A stretch of 6,746 nucleotides of DNA, taken from contig JAFRKM010000009.1 in NCBI GenBank assembly GCA_017431755.1, positions 1 to 6,746 on the forward strand, written 5' to 3'. The translations under genes and the position numbers were made by a program. Of the stretch, positions 1-6,264 are shown piece after piece; position 1 is the first letter of the stretch, and each line of letters starts with the position of its first letter. The notes beneath the pieces were generated by a model that was not told where the DNA came from, made no database searches, and worked only from the letters and a program-made list of their open reading frames with translations. Origin of the DNA: Clostridia bacterium. GTDB taxonomy: Bacteria > Bacillota > Clostridia > Oscillospirales > Acutalibacteraceae.

Positions 1-694
1 ATATACTATTTCTAAACATTATTTTGATAAATATCTTAAAAAAGGAGATAGAATACTTGAAGTAGGAGCAGGTACGGGGGCATATTCTGTTTATTATGCG
101 TCCAGAGGCTATAAAGTTAATTCTATTGAGTATGTAAAATACAATCTAGATATATTAAAAAGTAAAATCACAGATAAGATGGATATTGTTGCCGAACAAG
201 GTGACGCGATTGATTTATCAAGATTTAAAGATAACACATTTGATATTACTTTGGTTCTGGGACCCCTTTATCATTTATATAAAGATGATGAAATAAATCA
301 AGCTATTAAAGAGGCAATTAGAGTTACCAAACGAAATGGTATTATAGCTTTTGCATATATAACAACTGATAGTGTGTTTGCAAGGTACGCTATTGATCAT
401 TTAATTGATGGCTATCCTAAATGTTTTGATGATAGCTTTAAATTGGTAAGAACACCGGAAGCAATATTTACAACATTTTATATCGAAGAGTTTAAAGATA
501 TTATGAAAAAATATAATATTAAGCATTTACATGATGTTGCAACCGATGGGATAGCTCCACTTTTAAAAAATAAGATAAATAGTTTATCTAAAGAAGAATT
601 TGCTGTATGGGAAAAATATCAATTATCAATTTGTGAAAGAAAAGATTTGCAAGGATATAGTTGTCATATGCTTTATATTTGCAAGAAAATATAA
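1..694 (+). CDS. Class I SAM-dependent methyltransferase, 5' truncated by window edge
   Basis: The frame is open from base 2 without any stop, so the gene begins before the window; the ATG at 179 is an internal Met, not the start. About 230 residues are visible. The SAM-binding motif I is seen as ILEVGAGTGAYS (codons from about base 53), followed by an acidic residue after the second strand (NSIEY) and by motif II/III-like segments (EQGDAIDLSRF, then DITLVLGPLYHL). The order fits a Rossmann-fold methyltransferase of the Methyltransf_11/25 type, and typical lengths suggest only 10-30 residues are missing. These proteins move a methyl group from SAM to a small molecule or macromolecule; the substrate cannot be read from the sequence. 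The C-terminal half (KCFDDSFKL to the end) is the variable acceptor-binding part. The gene ends in TAA and is followed by its own terminator, so it is a separate transcription unit from rbgA. Nothing suggests a DNA restriction-modification enzyme. Family confidence is high, function unknown. Confidence 0.88.
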   Translation, partial: YTISKHYFDKYLKKGDRILEVGAGTGAYSVYYASRGYKVNSIEYVKYNLDILKSKITDKMDIVAEQGDAIDLSRFKDNTFDITLVLGPLYHLYKDDEINQAIKEAIRVTKRNGIIAFAYITTDSVFARYAIDHLIDGYPKCFDDSFKLVRTPEAIFTTFYIEEFKDIMKKYNIKHLHDVATDGIAPLLKNKINSLSKEEFAVWEKYQLSICERKDLQGYSCHMLYICKKI

Positions 695-710
695 ATAAGC
701 TAATTAATGA

Positions 711-735
711 AAGTAGGAGCAAAATCCTACTTTTT
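711..735 (+). terminator. Rho-independent terminator after the methyltransferase gene
   Basis: A perfect 8-bp stem AAGTAGGA (711-718) and TCCTACTT (725-732) encloses the 6-nt loop GCAAAA, and the 3' side runs into five T residues (731-735). It starts 16 nt after the methyltransferase stop. This is the standard intrinsic-terminator layout and separates the methyltransferase from the downstream cluster. Confidence 0.88.
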
Positions 736-736
736 G

Positions 737-745
737 TGGTATAAT
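737..745 (+). promoter_or_regulatory. Extended -10 promoter for the rbgA cluster
   Basis: TGGTATAAT contains a perfect TATAAT (740-745) preceded by TGn, the extended -10 form that lets vegetative sigma-A-type RNA polymerase work with a poor -35. No TTGACA-like hexamer occurs at 16-18 bp spacing; that position lies inside the terminator hairpin. The predicted transcription start is near 752, giving a leader of about 19 nt before the rbgA ATG at 771, with a Shine-Dalgarno-like GGGAAGTGAT at 757-766. Confidence 0.75.
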
Positions 746-770
746 TAAAAGTATTTGGGAAGTGATATAA

Positions 771-1637
771 ATGACCGAAAATAAAATAAATATCAATTGG
801 TTTCCGGGGCATATGGAGAAAACCGAAAGAGAACTGAAAGAAAATTTAAAAAAAGTGGATCTCGTTGCTTAGGTTATAGACGCAAGAATACCTATTAGCA
901 GTCAAAACCCGGATATTAACTCCATTATTGGTTCAAAGCCGAAGATAGTTATAATAAACAAAAGTGACCTTGCCGATAAAAGTCAAAACGAAAAATGGCT
1001 ACATTATTTTGAAAGTAAAGGTATACATAGTTTGCTTTTTAGCATAAAAAATAGTGGTGATGTCGCAAATTTCAAGAAAAAAGTAAATGAAGTTATGAAA
1101 GAAAAACTGGAAAGATGGAAATCCAAAGGCATTTTAAATCAAAGCATTAGAATAATGATTGTCGGGATTCCAAACGTTGGTAAATCTTCTATTATAAATC
1201 GGCTTGCGAAAAACTCTAAAGCAAAAGTCGAAAATAGACCGGGTGTTACAAAACGGATAAGTTGGTTTTCTGTAGGGAATAATATAGAAATTTTAGATAC
1301 TCCCGGAGTTTTATGGCCTAAGTTTAAAAACGATGAAATGGCGTATAATCTGGCTTTTACCGGCGCTATAAAAGATCAAATTTTAGATACGGAAAATTTA
1401 GCTTTTGAATTTATAAAAAGGGTAAAAACAAATTATTTTAGCATTCTTTGTGAAAAATTCGGGCTAGATGAAAATTTGTCTAAAAATTGTGATGCGATAG
1501 AGTTTATTAATTACATAGGTAAAAGGCGCGGTATGATAAAATCTGGTGGAGAAGTGGATTTTTTAAGGACTTCTAATATGATTTTGGAATGGTATAGAAA
1601 CGGTAAATTAGGTAAATTAACTCTGGAAAGCTTATAA
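771..1637 (+). pseudogene. rbgA: Ribosome biogenesis GTPase A (RbgA/YlqF) interrupted by an in-frame amber codon
   Basis: The reading frame from ATG 771 spans 288 codons, close to B. subtilis RbgA (about 282), but codon 34 is TAG (870-872). Across the stop the match to the family is continuous: WFPGHM at residues 10-15 (H14 corresponds to the catalytic His of RbgA), VDLVA-stop-VIDARIP, then the circularly permuted GTPase motifs G4 NKSD (63-66), G1/P-loop GIPNVGKS (132-139) and G3 DTPG (176-179), ending with the RbgA-type GMIKSGG. RbgA is a cytoplasmic GTPase that drives late 50S subunit maturation. Family members have Glu at the interrupted position, so one G-to-T change explains the stop. 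Internal restarts (TTG 1032, ATG 1095) would lose the catalytic His and G4, so they are unlikely to give a working protein. The gene is first in its cluster, with rnhB 16 nt downstream. Alternatives are an assembly error or amber readthrough. Family identity is near certain; pseudogene status is unproven. Confidence 0.85.
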
Positions 1638-1640
1638 ATA

Positions 1641-1645
1641 AGAGG
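1641..1645 (+). promoter_or_regulatory. Ribosome binding site that fixes the rnhB start
   Basis: AGAGG lies 8 nt upstream of ATG 1654. The in-frame TTG at 1648 is only 2 nt from it, too close to serve as the start, so the ATG is chosen. Confidence 0.7.
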
Positions 1646-1653
1646 TTTTGAAT

Positions 1654-2256
1654 ATGGATTGGCTTTATTATGAAAAATTATATAGTGAAAACGGTTTGAA
1701 GATGGTTTGCGGGGTAGACGAAGCCGGACGAGGTCCTTTGGCGGGATCAGTTTATGCGGCAGCGGTAGTTTTGCCGTATGGAAAAATAATTGACGGAGTG
1801 AACGACTCAAAAAAATTAACTGAGAAAAAAAGAGAGTATCTTTATGATGTAATTAAAGAGGAAGCGAAAGATTACTTTATAGCGTATGCAAGTGTTGAAG
1901 AAATAGAAAAGTATAATATACTGGGTGCAACATTTTTGGCGATGAAAAGAGCGGTTGATGGGCTAAAAAATTCACCTGATTTTGTGATTGTAGACGGTAA
2001 TAGACTTCCTGATTGGGAATATAAATCTTGTGCTTTGGTAAAAGGCGACAGCTTGTCGCAAAGCATTGCATGCGCGTCTATTTTAGCCAAAGTTACAAGG
2101 GACAGAGAAATGAAAAAGCAGGCTGAAAAATATCCGCAGTATCAGTTTGAAAAGCATAAAGGATATGGTACTGCGCTTCATACCGAAATGATTAAAAAAC
2201 ACGGTCCTTGCCCGATTCATCGTAAAAGTTTTCTTAAAAAAATAATAGGGAAATAA
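1654..2256 (+). CDS. rnhB: Ribonuclease HII
   Basis: The product has 200 residues, about the length of the compact E. coli-type RNase HII (198) and shorter than B. subtilis RnhB, which has an N-terminal extension. The signature GVDEAGRGPLAG spans residues 20-31. It contains the first two metal-binding acids, D22 and E23, and the GRG motif (25-27) that senses the 2'-OH of a ribonucleotide. D114 in IVDGN and D132 in VKGDS complete the expected acidic quartet, and KVTRDR (146-151) is the usual conserved block after it. The enzyme cuts RNA in RNA/DNA hybrids and nicks 5' of single ribonucleotides in DNA, starting ribonucleotide excision repair in the cytoplasm. The gene sits between rbgA and yraN, a common Bacillota arrangement, with only 5 nt to yraN, so co-transcription is expected. 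No active-site residue is missing. Confidence 0.96.
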   Translation: MDWLYYEKLYSENGLKMVCGVDEAGRGPLAGSVYAAAVVLPYGKIIDGVNDSKKLTEKKREYLYDVIKEEAKDYFIAYASVEEIEKYNILGATFLAMKRAVDGLKNSPDFVIVDGNRLPDWEYKSCALVKGDSLSQSIACASILAKVTRDREMKKQAEKYPQYQFEKHKGYGTALHTEMIKKHGPCPIHRKSFLKKIIGK

Positions 2257-2261
2257 ATAAA

Positions 2262-2645
2262 ATGAATAGTTCGAAAAATATAGGAAACATAGGCGAAAAT
2301 ATAGCTTGCGAATACATTTTAAAGGTTCAAAACAAAAAGATTATTGAAAGAAATTATCATAGCAGATATGGTGAAATAGATATAATTTCCGCTGACGATA
2401 AATATATTAATTTTATAGAAGTAAAAACTCGCAAATCAAATACGTTGATAGATGGTATTTATTCTGTGGACAAAAGTAAACAGATTAAAGTAATAAAAAC
2501 TGCAGAAATATATCTTATGGAAAATGATATGGATTTACAGCCAAAGTTTGATGTCGTTTTAATTACAACGTACAGTAGTGGAAAATATAAATTAGAATAT
2601 ATTGATAATGCTTTTTCTTTGGAGGATTTTGATGAAGTTTTTTGA
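2262..2645 (+). CDS. yraN: YraN / UPF0102 family endonuclease-like protein
   Basis: The 127-residue product is the usual length of the family. It shows the N-terminal IGNIGENIACEYI helix (7-19) with E12, then GEIDII (37-42) with D40, then FIEVKTRK (51-58) with E53 and K55. This is the E...D...ExK layout of the PD-(D/E)XK nuclease fold (RecB/Holliday-resolvase-like). The cellular role of YraN proteins is not firmly settled; a DNA-processing job is inferred from the fold and from the frequent pairing with rnhB. ATG 2262 starts 5 nt after the rnhB stop, with an AGGGA (2247-2251) as a modest ribosome binding site inside the rnhB end, which suggests translational coupling. It is the only gene here that ends in TGA, and its last 14 nt overlap the dipeptidase start in another frame. 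Confidence 0.93.
   Translation: MNSSKNIGNIGENIACEYILKVQNKKIIERNYHSRYGEIDIISADDKYINFIEVKTRKSNTLIDGIYSVDKSKQIKVIKTAEIYLMENDMDLQPKFDVVLITTYSSGKYKLEYIDNAFSLEDFDEVF
2621..2625 (+). promoter_or_regulatory. Strong Shine-Dalgarno inside yraN that sets the dipeptidase start
   Basis: GGAGG is 6 nt upstream of ATG 2632, where the protein begins MKFFDLHCDT as expected for the family. The frame is open farther upstream (to a codon at 2602), but that extension has no ribosome binding site and lies within yraN. Confidence 0.82.
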
Positions 2646-3546
2646 TTTACATTGTGACACGCTTTATAGGGCGTATAATGAAAACAAAAGCATATACAAA
2701 AATAATGATTTTCATATTTCTTATGAAAAATCAAAGAGGTTTAAAAAATATGTTCAGTGTTTTGCGGCTTGGATACCCGATGAATACCGTGGAGTAAATG
2801 CTCTTAATTTGTTTGATGGATGTATTGATAAATTGCAAGATGAAAAGAAAGAGAGTAAATTTAATATAATAAAAACTTTCGATGATTTTGATGGAGAAAG
2901 ATGTGCAGTTGTTACGGTGGAAGGTGGAGCTGTTTTAGGCGGGGATATCCAAAAGGTTAGATACCTTTCTGAAAATAACGTTAAAATAATGACTTTAACT
3001 TGGAATGGGAGATGCGAAATCGGAGATGGTTGCGGTGAAATTAATTCGCAGGGAATTACAGAGTTTGGGAAACAAGTAGTGAAAGAAATGGAATCGTATG
3101 GTATAATAATAGATGTATCTCATGCAAGTGAAAAGCTTTTTTTTGATGTTGCAAATATAGCGAAAAAACCTTTTATTGCAACACATTCCAATTCATACAG
3201 TGTCTGTCCGCATAAAAGAAATTTAACGGATAGCCAGTTTCTTGAAATTAAAAACGGTGAAGGAATTGTTGGAATAACTTTTTGCAGTGAATTTTTAAAT
3301 TCTAATAAAAATGCAGGACTTGATGACATATTAAAACATGCCGAACATTTTTGGGGGCTTGGCGGAGAAGATGTTACTTGTATCGGAAGTGATTTTGATG
3401 GCGCTGAAGTTCCGCCGGAGATTAATAGCCTTGAAAAAGTGGAAAATTTATATGAGTATTTTTTAAAAAAGAATTATAAAGAAAGCTTGGTTCAAAAACT
3501 GTTTTTTGAAAATGCTTATGAGTTTATGAAATTACATATAAAATAA
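2632..3546 (+). CDS. Peptidase family M19 (renal/membrane dipeptidase-like) dipeptidase
   Basis: The product has 304 residues and is a TIM-barrel zinc dipeptidase. All expected metal ligands of the M19 family can be placed: HCD (H7, D9), the bridging Glu in VTVEGG (E97), H164 in DVSH, H185 in ATHSN and D254 in GSDFDG. R196 in KRNLTD matches the Arg that holds the substrate carboxylate in human DPEP1. The position of the DPEP1 catalytic-site His reads Trp here (TLTW, 121-124), a form I recall as common in bacterial homologues. There is no signal peptide or membrane segment, so despite the usual name 'membrane dipeptidase' it should be cytoplasmic. It would hydrolyse dipeptides, perhaps including D-amino-acid-containing ones; the natural substrate is unknown. 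The ATG overlaps the yraN end by 14 nt and the metallophosphoesterase follows after 17 nt, so it is very likely co-transcribed and coupled to yraN. Confidence 0.94.
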   Translation: MKFFDLHCDTLYRAYNENKSIYKNNDFHISYEKSKRFKKYVQCFAAWIPDEYRGVNALNLFDGCIDKLQDEKKESKFNIIKTFDDFDGERCAVVTVEGGAVLGGDIQKVRYLSENNVKIMTLTWNGRCEIGDGCGEINSQGITEFGKQVVKEMESYGIIIDVSHASEKLFFDVANIAKKPFIATHSNSYSVCPHKRNLTDSQFLEIKNGEGIVGITFCSEFLNSNKNAGLDDILKHAEHFWGLGGEDVTCIGSDFDGAEVPPEINSLEKVENLYEYFLKKNYKESLVQKLFFENAYEFMKLHIK

Positions 3547-3563
3547 ATAAGAAAGGAGCAAAA

Positions 3564-4253
3564 ATGTCTATTTACGCAATTTCAGATTTGCATCTTTCAT
3601 TTAATAGCAAAAAACCTATGGATATATTCCCTGGATGGAAAAACTATACCGAAAGGTTAAATAAAAACTGGAGGGAAGCTGTGTCTGACGGTGATACCGT
3701 AGTGATTCCTGGTGATATTTCTTGGGCCATGACGCTGGAAGAAGCTATTAAAGATTTTGATTTTATAAATAAATTACCCGGTAAAAAAATATTTATAAAG
3801 GGAAACCATGACTATTGGTGGAGTACTAAATCAAAAATTGATAAGTTTTTTAAAGAAAATGGATTTGACAGTTTACGCGTTCTTCATAATTCTTCTATAG
3901 AGATAGAAGGTAAGTTAATATGTGGTACACGCGGTTGGTTTTATGACGCAAAAGAAGAAAACAATGAAAAAATTATGAACCGAGAAATAATACGGCTTGA
4001 AAATTCTTTGAATTTTAATAATGCCCAAAATTTAGAACCGGTTGTGTTTTTGCACTATCCTCCTGTGTACGGATTAGAAGAAATCACAAGAATTATTAAT
4101 ATTTTAATTGAAAAAAATGTTAAAAAGTGTTATTATGGACATATTCACGGTAGTGACGCAGCTAAAAACGCAGTGGAAGGTAATTACAAGGGAATAGATT
4201 TTAAGCTTATATCATGTGATTACTTAGGTTTTTCCCCGGTAAAGGTTGCGTAA
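3564..4253 (+). CDS. Calcineurin-like metallophosphoesterase
   Basis: The 229-residue product carries the full metallophosphoesterase signature: SDLHL (D8, H10), PGDISW (D51), KGNHDYWW (N81, H82, D83), LHYPP (H164) and YGHIHG (H193, H195). These residues form the two-metal site of phosphatases, phosphodiesterases and nucleases of this fold. No extra domain, signal peptide or membrane segment is present, so it is a stand-alone cytoplasmic enzyme. The NHDYWW and GDISWAM variants mark a Bacillota subfamily usually annotated only as 'metallophosphoesterase'; I cannot name a substrate. The start at ATG 3564 is set by AAAGGAG (3552-3558), 5 nt upstream. It is the last gene of the rbgA cluster: the stop is followed by a 68-nt AT-rich spacer before tig. 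It also ends without the TAAATAA context seen at its neighbours. Confidence 0.93.
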   Translation: MSIYAISDLHLSFNSKKPMDIFPGWKNYTERLNKNWREAVSDGDTVVIPGDISWAMTLEEAIKDFDFINKLPGKKIFIKGNHDYWWSTKSKIDKFFKENGFDSLRVLHNSSIEIEGKLICGTRGWFYDAKEENNEKIMNREIIRLENSLNFNNAQNLEPVVFLHYPPVYGLEEITRIINILIEKNVKKCYYGHIHGSDAAKNAVEGNYKGIDFKLISCDYLGFSPVKVA

Positions 4254-4261
4254 GATGATTT

Positions 4262-4300
4262 TGTAAATTTAATTTACATAAAAATTTTAATTTTTATATT
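4262..4300 (+). promoter_or_regulatory. AT-rich double dyad with a possible promoter upstream of tig
   Basis: Two perfect inverted repeats follow each other: TGTAAAT-TTA-ATTTACA (4262-4278) and ATAAAAATT-TT-AATTTTTAT (4278-4297). A promoter-like pair TTTACA (4273-4278) and TATATT (4295-4300), 16 bp apart, overlaps both dyads. The implied transcription start, near 4307, would fall in the tig ribosome binding site, which weakens the pair, and AT-rich DNA throws up such matches often. The dyads may be an operator or weak hairpins. They lack the GC-rich stem and clean T-run of an intrinsic terminator. Confidence 0.35.
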
Positions 4301-4303
4301 TTG

Positions 4304-4311
4304 AAAGGAAG
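4304..4311 (+). promoter_or_regulatory. Ribosome binding site that fixes the tig start
   Basis: AAAGGAAG lies 10 nt upstream of ATG 4322. The in-frame TTG at 4301 precedes this element and would place it inside the coding region, so the ATG that begins MELKSSKK is chosen. Confidence 0.72.
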
Positions 4312-4321
4312 TTATTTAACA

Positions 4322-5608
4322 ATGGAACTCAAATCATCAAAAAAAATAGACGTTAATCGTTGGGAGCTTGAAATTTTTGTTTCTCCCGAGGATTTTAACA
4401 AAGAGGTAGATAAAGCGTATAACCGCCAGAAAGGTAAAATTTCTATTCCTGGATTCAGAAAGGGTAAAGCACCAAGAAAATTTATTGAAAAATTTTATGG
4501 TGAGGGAGTTTTTTATGAAGATGCTGTAAATGCTATTTATCCTTATGCGGTTGATGAAGCTGCCAAAAAAGCCGGCATCGAACTTGTTGATGATCATATT
4601 GATTTTGAAATGGTAAAAATGGGTAAAGAAGATGGACTTGATTTTAAAGTAAAAGTTACTGTTATGCCAGAAGTAACAGTTGAAAATTATAAAGGAATAG
4701 AAGTTCCTAAACAAGAAAGCACAAAAGTTACCGAAAAAGACGTGAAAAACGAAATAGAATTAATAAGAACCAAAAATAGCAGATTAATCACAGTGGAGGA
4801 TAAGCCTGCCGAAATGGGGGATATCACCAATATAAATTTTGAAGGATTTGTAGACGGTATACCATTTGAAAACGGTAAGGCAGAAGAAGTTGCACTTGAA
4901 CTTGGCAAAAAACAATTTATCGCTGGATTTGAAGAGCAAGTGGTTGGCCATAAAACAGGTGAAGAATTTGAAATAAATGTTAAATTTCCTGATGATTATC
5001 ATGCCGAAAATCTTGCAGGAAAAGACGCTATGTTTAAAATAAAAATTAATAAAATTCAAAAGAAAGAGCTTCCGAAATTTGACGACGAGTTCGTTAAAGA
5101 CATAAGTGAATTTGACACTGTAGATGAATTCAAAAAAGATTTAAAGAAAAAGATTGCAGAAAATAAAAAACATCAAGCAAAACATAAACTTGAAAATGAA
5201 GCGATTAATGAATTTATAAAACTTGTTAAAGCAGACATTCCGGAAGCACTTATAAAAAGCAAGATCAAAGAGCTTCTGAGAGATTTTGATTATAGGCTAA
5301 AACCACAAGGACTTAATCTTAAAGACTATATAAAATACACAGGGACTACCCAAGAACGCTTGGAAGAAACCTTTCGCCCGCAAGCTGAAAGCGGTGTAAA
5401 ATTAAGTTTGGGTCTTAAAAAAGTAGCAGAGCTTGAAGGAATTAAAGTTTCTGAAAAAGATATTGAAGAGGAATACAAAAAATTAGCCGAGGCATATAGA
5501 TTAAAACCGGAACAGGTTAAAAATTTTGTAATGAAAGAGGACTTAGAAAAAGATCTTCTTAAAGGAAAAGCTATGGAACTCATAAAAAATAGCGTAGTAG
5601 AAAAATAA
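4322..5608 (+). CDS. tig: Trigger factor, ribosome-associated chaperone and peptidyl-prolyl isomerase
   Basis: The product has 428 residues, standard for the family. The N-terminal ribosome-binding domain holds the signature GFRKGKAP at residues 44-51, the loop that docks on ribosomal protein L23 beside the exit tunnel. A FKBP-type PPIase domain follows at about 150-245 (FEGFVDGIPFENG, then IAGFEEQVVGHKTGEEF, then PDDYHAENLAGKDAMF). The C-terminal helical substrate-cradling domain runs from about 255 to the end and includes the conserved LKDYIKYTG and FRPQAESGVKLSL segments. It binds nascent chains co-translationally and speeds proline isomerisation. The order tig-clpP-clpX is found in Clostridia and Proteobacteria, whereas B. 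subtilis keeps clpP elsewhere. It is separated from the genes on both sides by 68 and 74 nt, so it may have its own promoter. All domains are intact. Confidence 0.97.
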   Translation: MELKSSKKIDVNRWELEIFVSPEDFNKEVDKAYNRQKGKISIPGFRKGKAPRKFIEKFYGEGVFYEDAVNAIYPYAVDEAAKKAGIELVDDHIDFEMVKMGKEDGLDFKVKVTVMPEVTVENYKGIEVPKQESTKVTEKDVKNEIELIRTKNSRLITVEDKPAEMGDITNINFEGFVDGIPFENGKAEEVALELGKKQFIAGFEEQVVGHKTGEEFEINVKFPDDYHAENLAGKDAMFKIKINKIQKKELPKFDDEFVKDISEFDTVDEFKKDLKKKIAENKKHQAKHKLENEAINEFIKLVKADIPEALIKSKIKELLRDFDYRLKPQGLNLKDYIKYTGTTQERLEETFRPQAESGVKLSLGLKKVAELEGIKVSEKDIEEEYKKLAEAYRLKPEQVKNFVMKEDLEKDLLKGKAMELIKNSVVEK

Positions 5609-5633
5609 ATAATTTTGTATAGAAAAATAAATT

Positions 5634-5662
5634 TTGGCAAAGATTAATTTGTGCCGTAATAT
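5634..5662 (+). promoter_or_regulatory. Candidate promoter for clpP-clpX
   Basis: TTGGCA (5634-5639, five of six to TTGACA) and TAATAT (5657-5662, four of six to TATAAT) are separated by 17 bp, the optimal spacing for vegetative sigma. The implied start is near 5669, leaving a short leader before ATG 5683. A partial dyad GGCA...TGCC (5636-5639 and 5652-5655) sits between the hexamers. No match to the CtsR heptad repeat or the HrcA CIRCE element, which often control clp genes in Bacillota, is visible. Confidence 0.5.
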
Positions 5663-5682
5663 TACAAAAAGGGTGATTAATA

Positions 5683-6264
5683 ATGAGTTTAGTACCTTAT
5701 GTAGTGGAGCAGACCGGACGCGGAGAACGCTCATATGATATTTTTTCAAGACTTTTAAACGATAGAATAGTAATGCTTAATGAAGAAGTTAATGCTACTT
5801 CCGCGGGGCTTATTGTGGCTCAGCTGTTGTATCTTGAAGGGCAGGACGCTTCAAAAGATATAAGCCTTTATATAAACAGTCCCGGTGGTTCTGTAACAGA
5901 TGGTTTGGCAATATATGATACTATGCAATACATTAAATGTGATGTATCTACGATATGTATTGGTTTGGCTGCAAGTATGGGGGCGTTTTTGCTTGCTGCA
6001 GGAGCTAAAGGGAAACGATATGCCCTTCCAAACAGCGACATAATGATTCATCAGCCAAGTGGTGGAGCGAAAGGTCAAGCAACCGATATTAATATTCATG
6101 CGCAACATATTTTAAAAACAAAAGAGCGTCTTAATAAAATATTATCTGAAAAAACAGGTAAATCGATAGATATCGTGGCGCAAGATACCGAACGCGATAA
6201 TTTTATGACAGCTTTAGAAGCCCAGGAATATGGAATTGTTGATAAAGTAATATCTCACAGATAA
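5683..6264 (+). CDS. clpP: ATP-dependent Clp protease proteolytic subunit ClpP
   Basis: The 193-residue length is typical of ClpP. The catalytic triad is complete: S98 in GLAASMGAF, H123 in MIHQPSGG and D172 in ERDNFM. Other hallmarks are the N-terminal VPYVVEQTGRGERSYDI (axial loop region, cleaved in some species), INSPGGSV (65-71) forming the oxyanion region, and the handle helix GQATDINIHAQHIL (131-144). Fourteen subunits form the degradation barrel, which works with ClpX or ClpC in the cytoplasm on misfolded, tagged and regulatory proteins. ATG 5683 is preceded by GGTGAT (5672-5677) at 5 nt. The clpX gene follows after 33 nt with no terminator between, so the two should be co-transcribed and the stoichiometric partners made together. 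The gene ends TAATAA, an in-frame double stop. Confidence 0.98.
   Translation: MSLVPYVVEQTGRGERSYDIFSRLLNDRIVMLNEEVNATSAGLIVAQLLYLEGQDASKDISLYINSPGGSVTDGLAIYDTMQYIKCDVSTICIGLAASMGAFLLAAGAKGKRYALPNSDIMIHQPSGGAKGQATDINIHAQHILKTKERLNKILSEKTGKSIDIVAQDTERDNFMTALEAQEYGIVDKVISHR

Noticed and set aside
179..694. ATG 179 as the methyltransferase start
   Set aside because: The frame is open to the window edge and holds the essential SAM motif EVGAGTGAYS upstream of 179, so the gene is simply cut by the window.
1..694. Restriction-modification or defence methyltransferase
   Set aside because: It lacks DNA-methylase motifs such as DPPY/NPPY or PCQ-ENV, and there is no nuclease or specificity gene beside it.
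870..872. Pyrrolysine or selenocysteine insertion at the rbgA stop
   Set aside because: TAG is not a Sec codon, RbgA is not a known Pyl protein, the aligned residue is an ordinary Glu, and no pyl genes are in the window. Kept only as part of the recoding test.
1032..1637. A separate 201-residue GTPase gene starting at TTG 1032
   Set aside because: It is the in-frame continuation of rbgA after the amber codon. Homology extends upstream of 1032 to ATG 771 (WFPGHM, DARIP, NKSD), and a product from 1032 would lack the catalytic His and the G4 motif.
4262..4297. Intrinsic terminator after the metallophosphoesterase
   Set aside because: The stems are almost pure A/T, with a single G-C pair, and are not followed by a clean T-run, so they would be weak terminators at best.
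5609..5682. CIRCE or CtsR box upstream of clpP
   Set aside because: No TTAGCACTC/GAGTGCTAA pair and no tandem GGTCAAA-type heptads are present; GGCAAAG is only a superficial resemblance.
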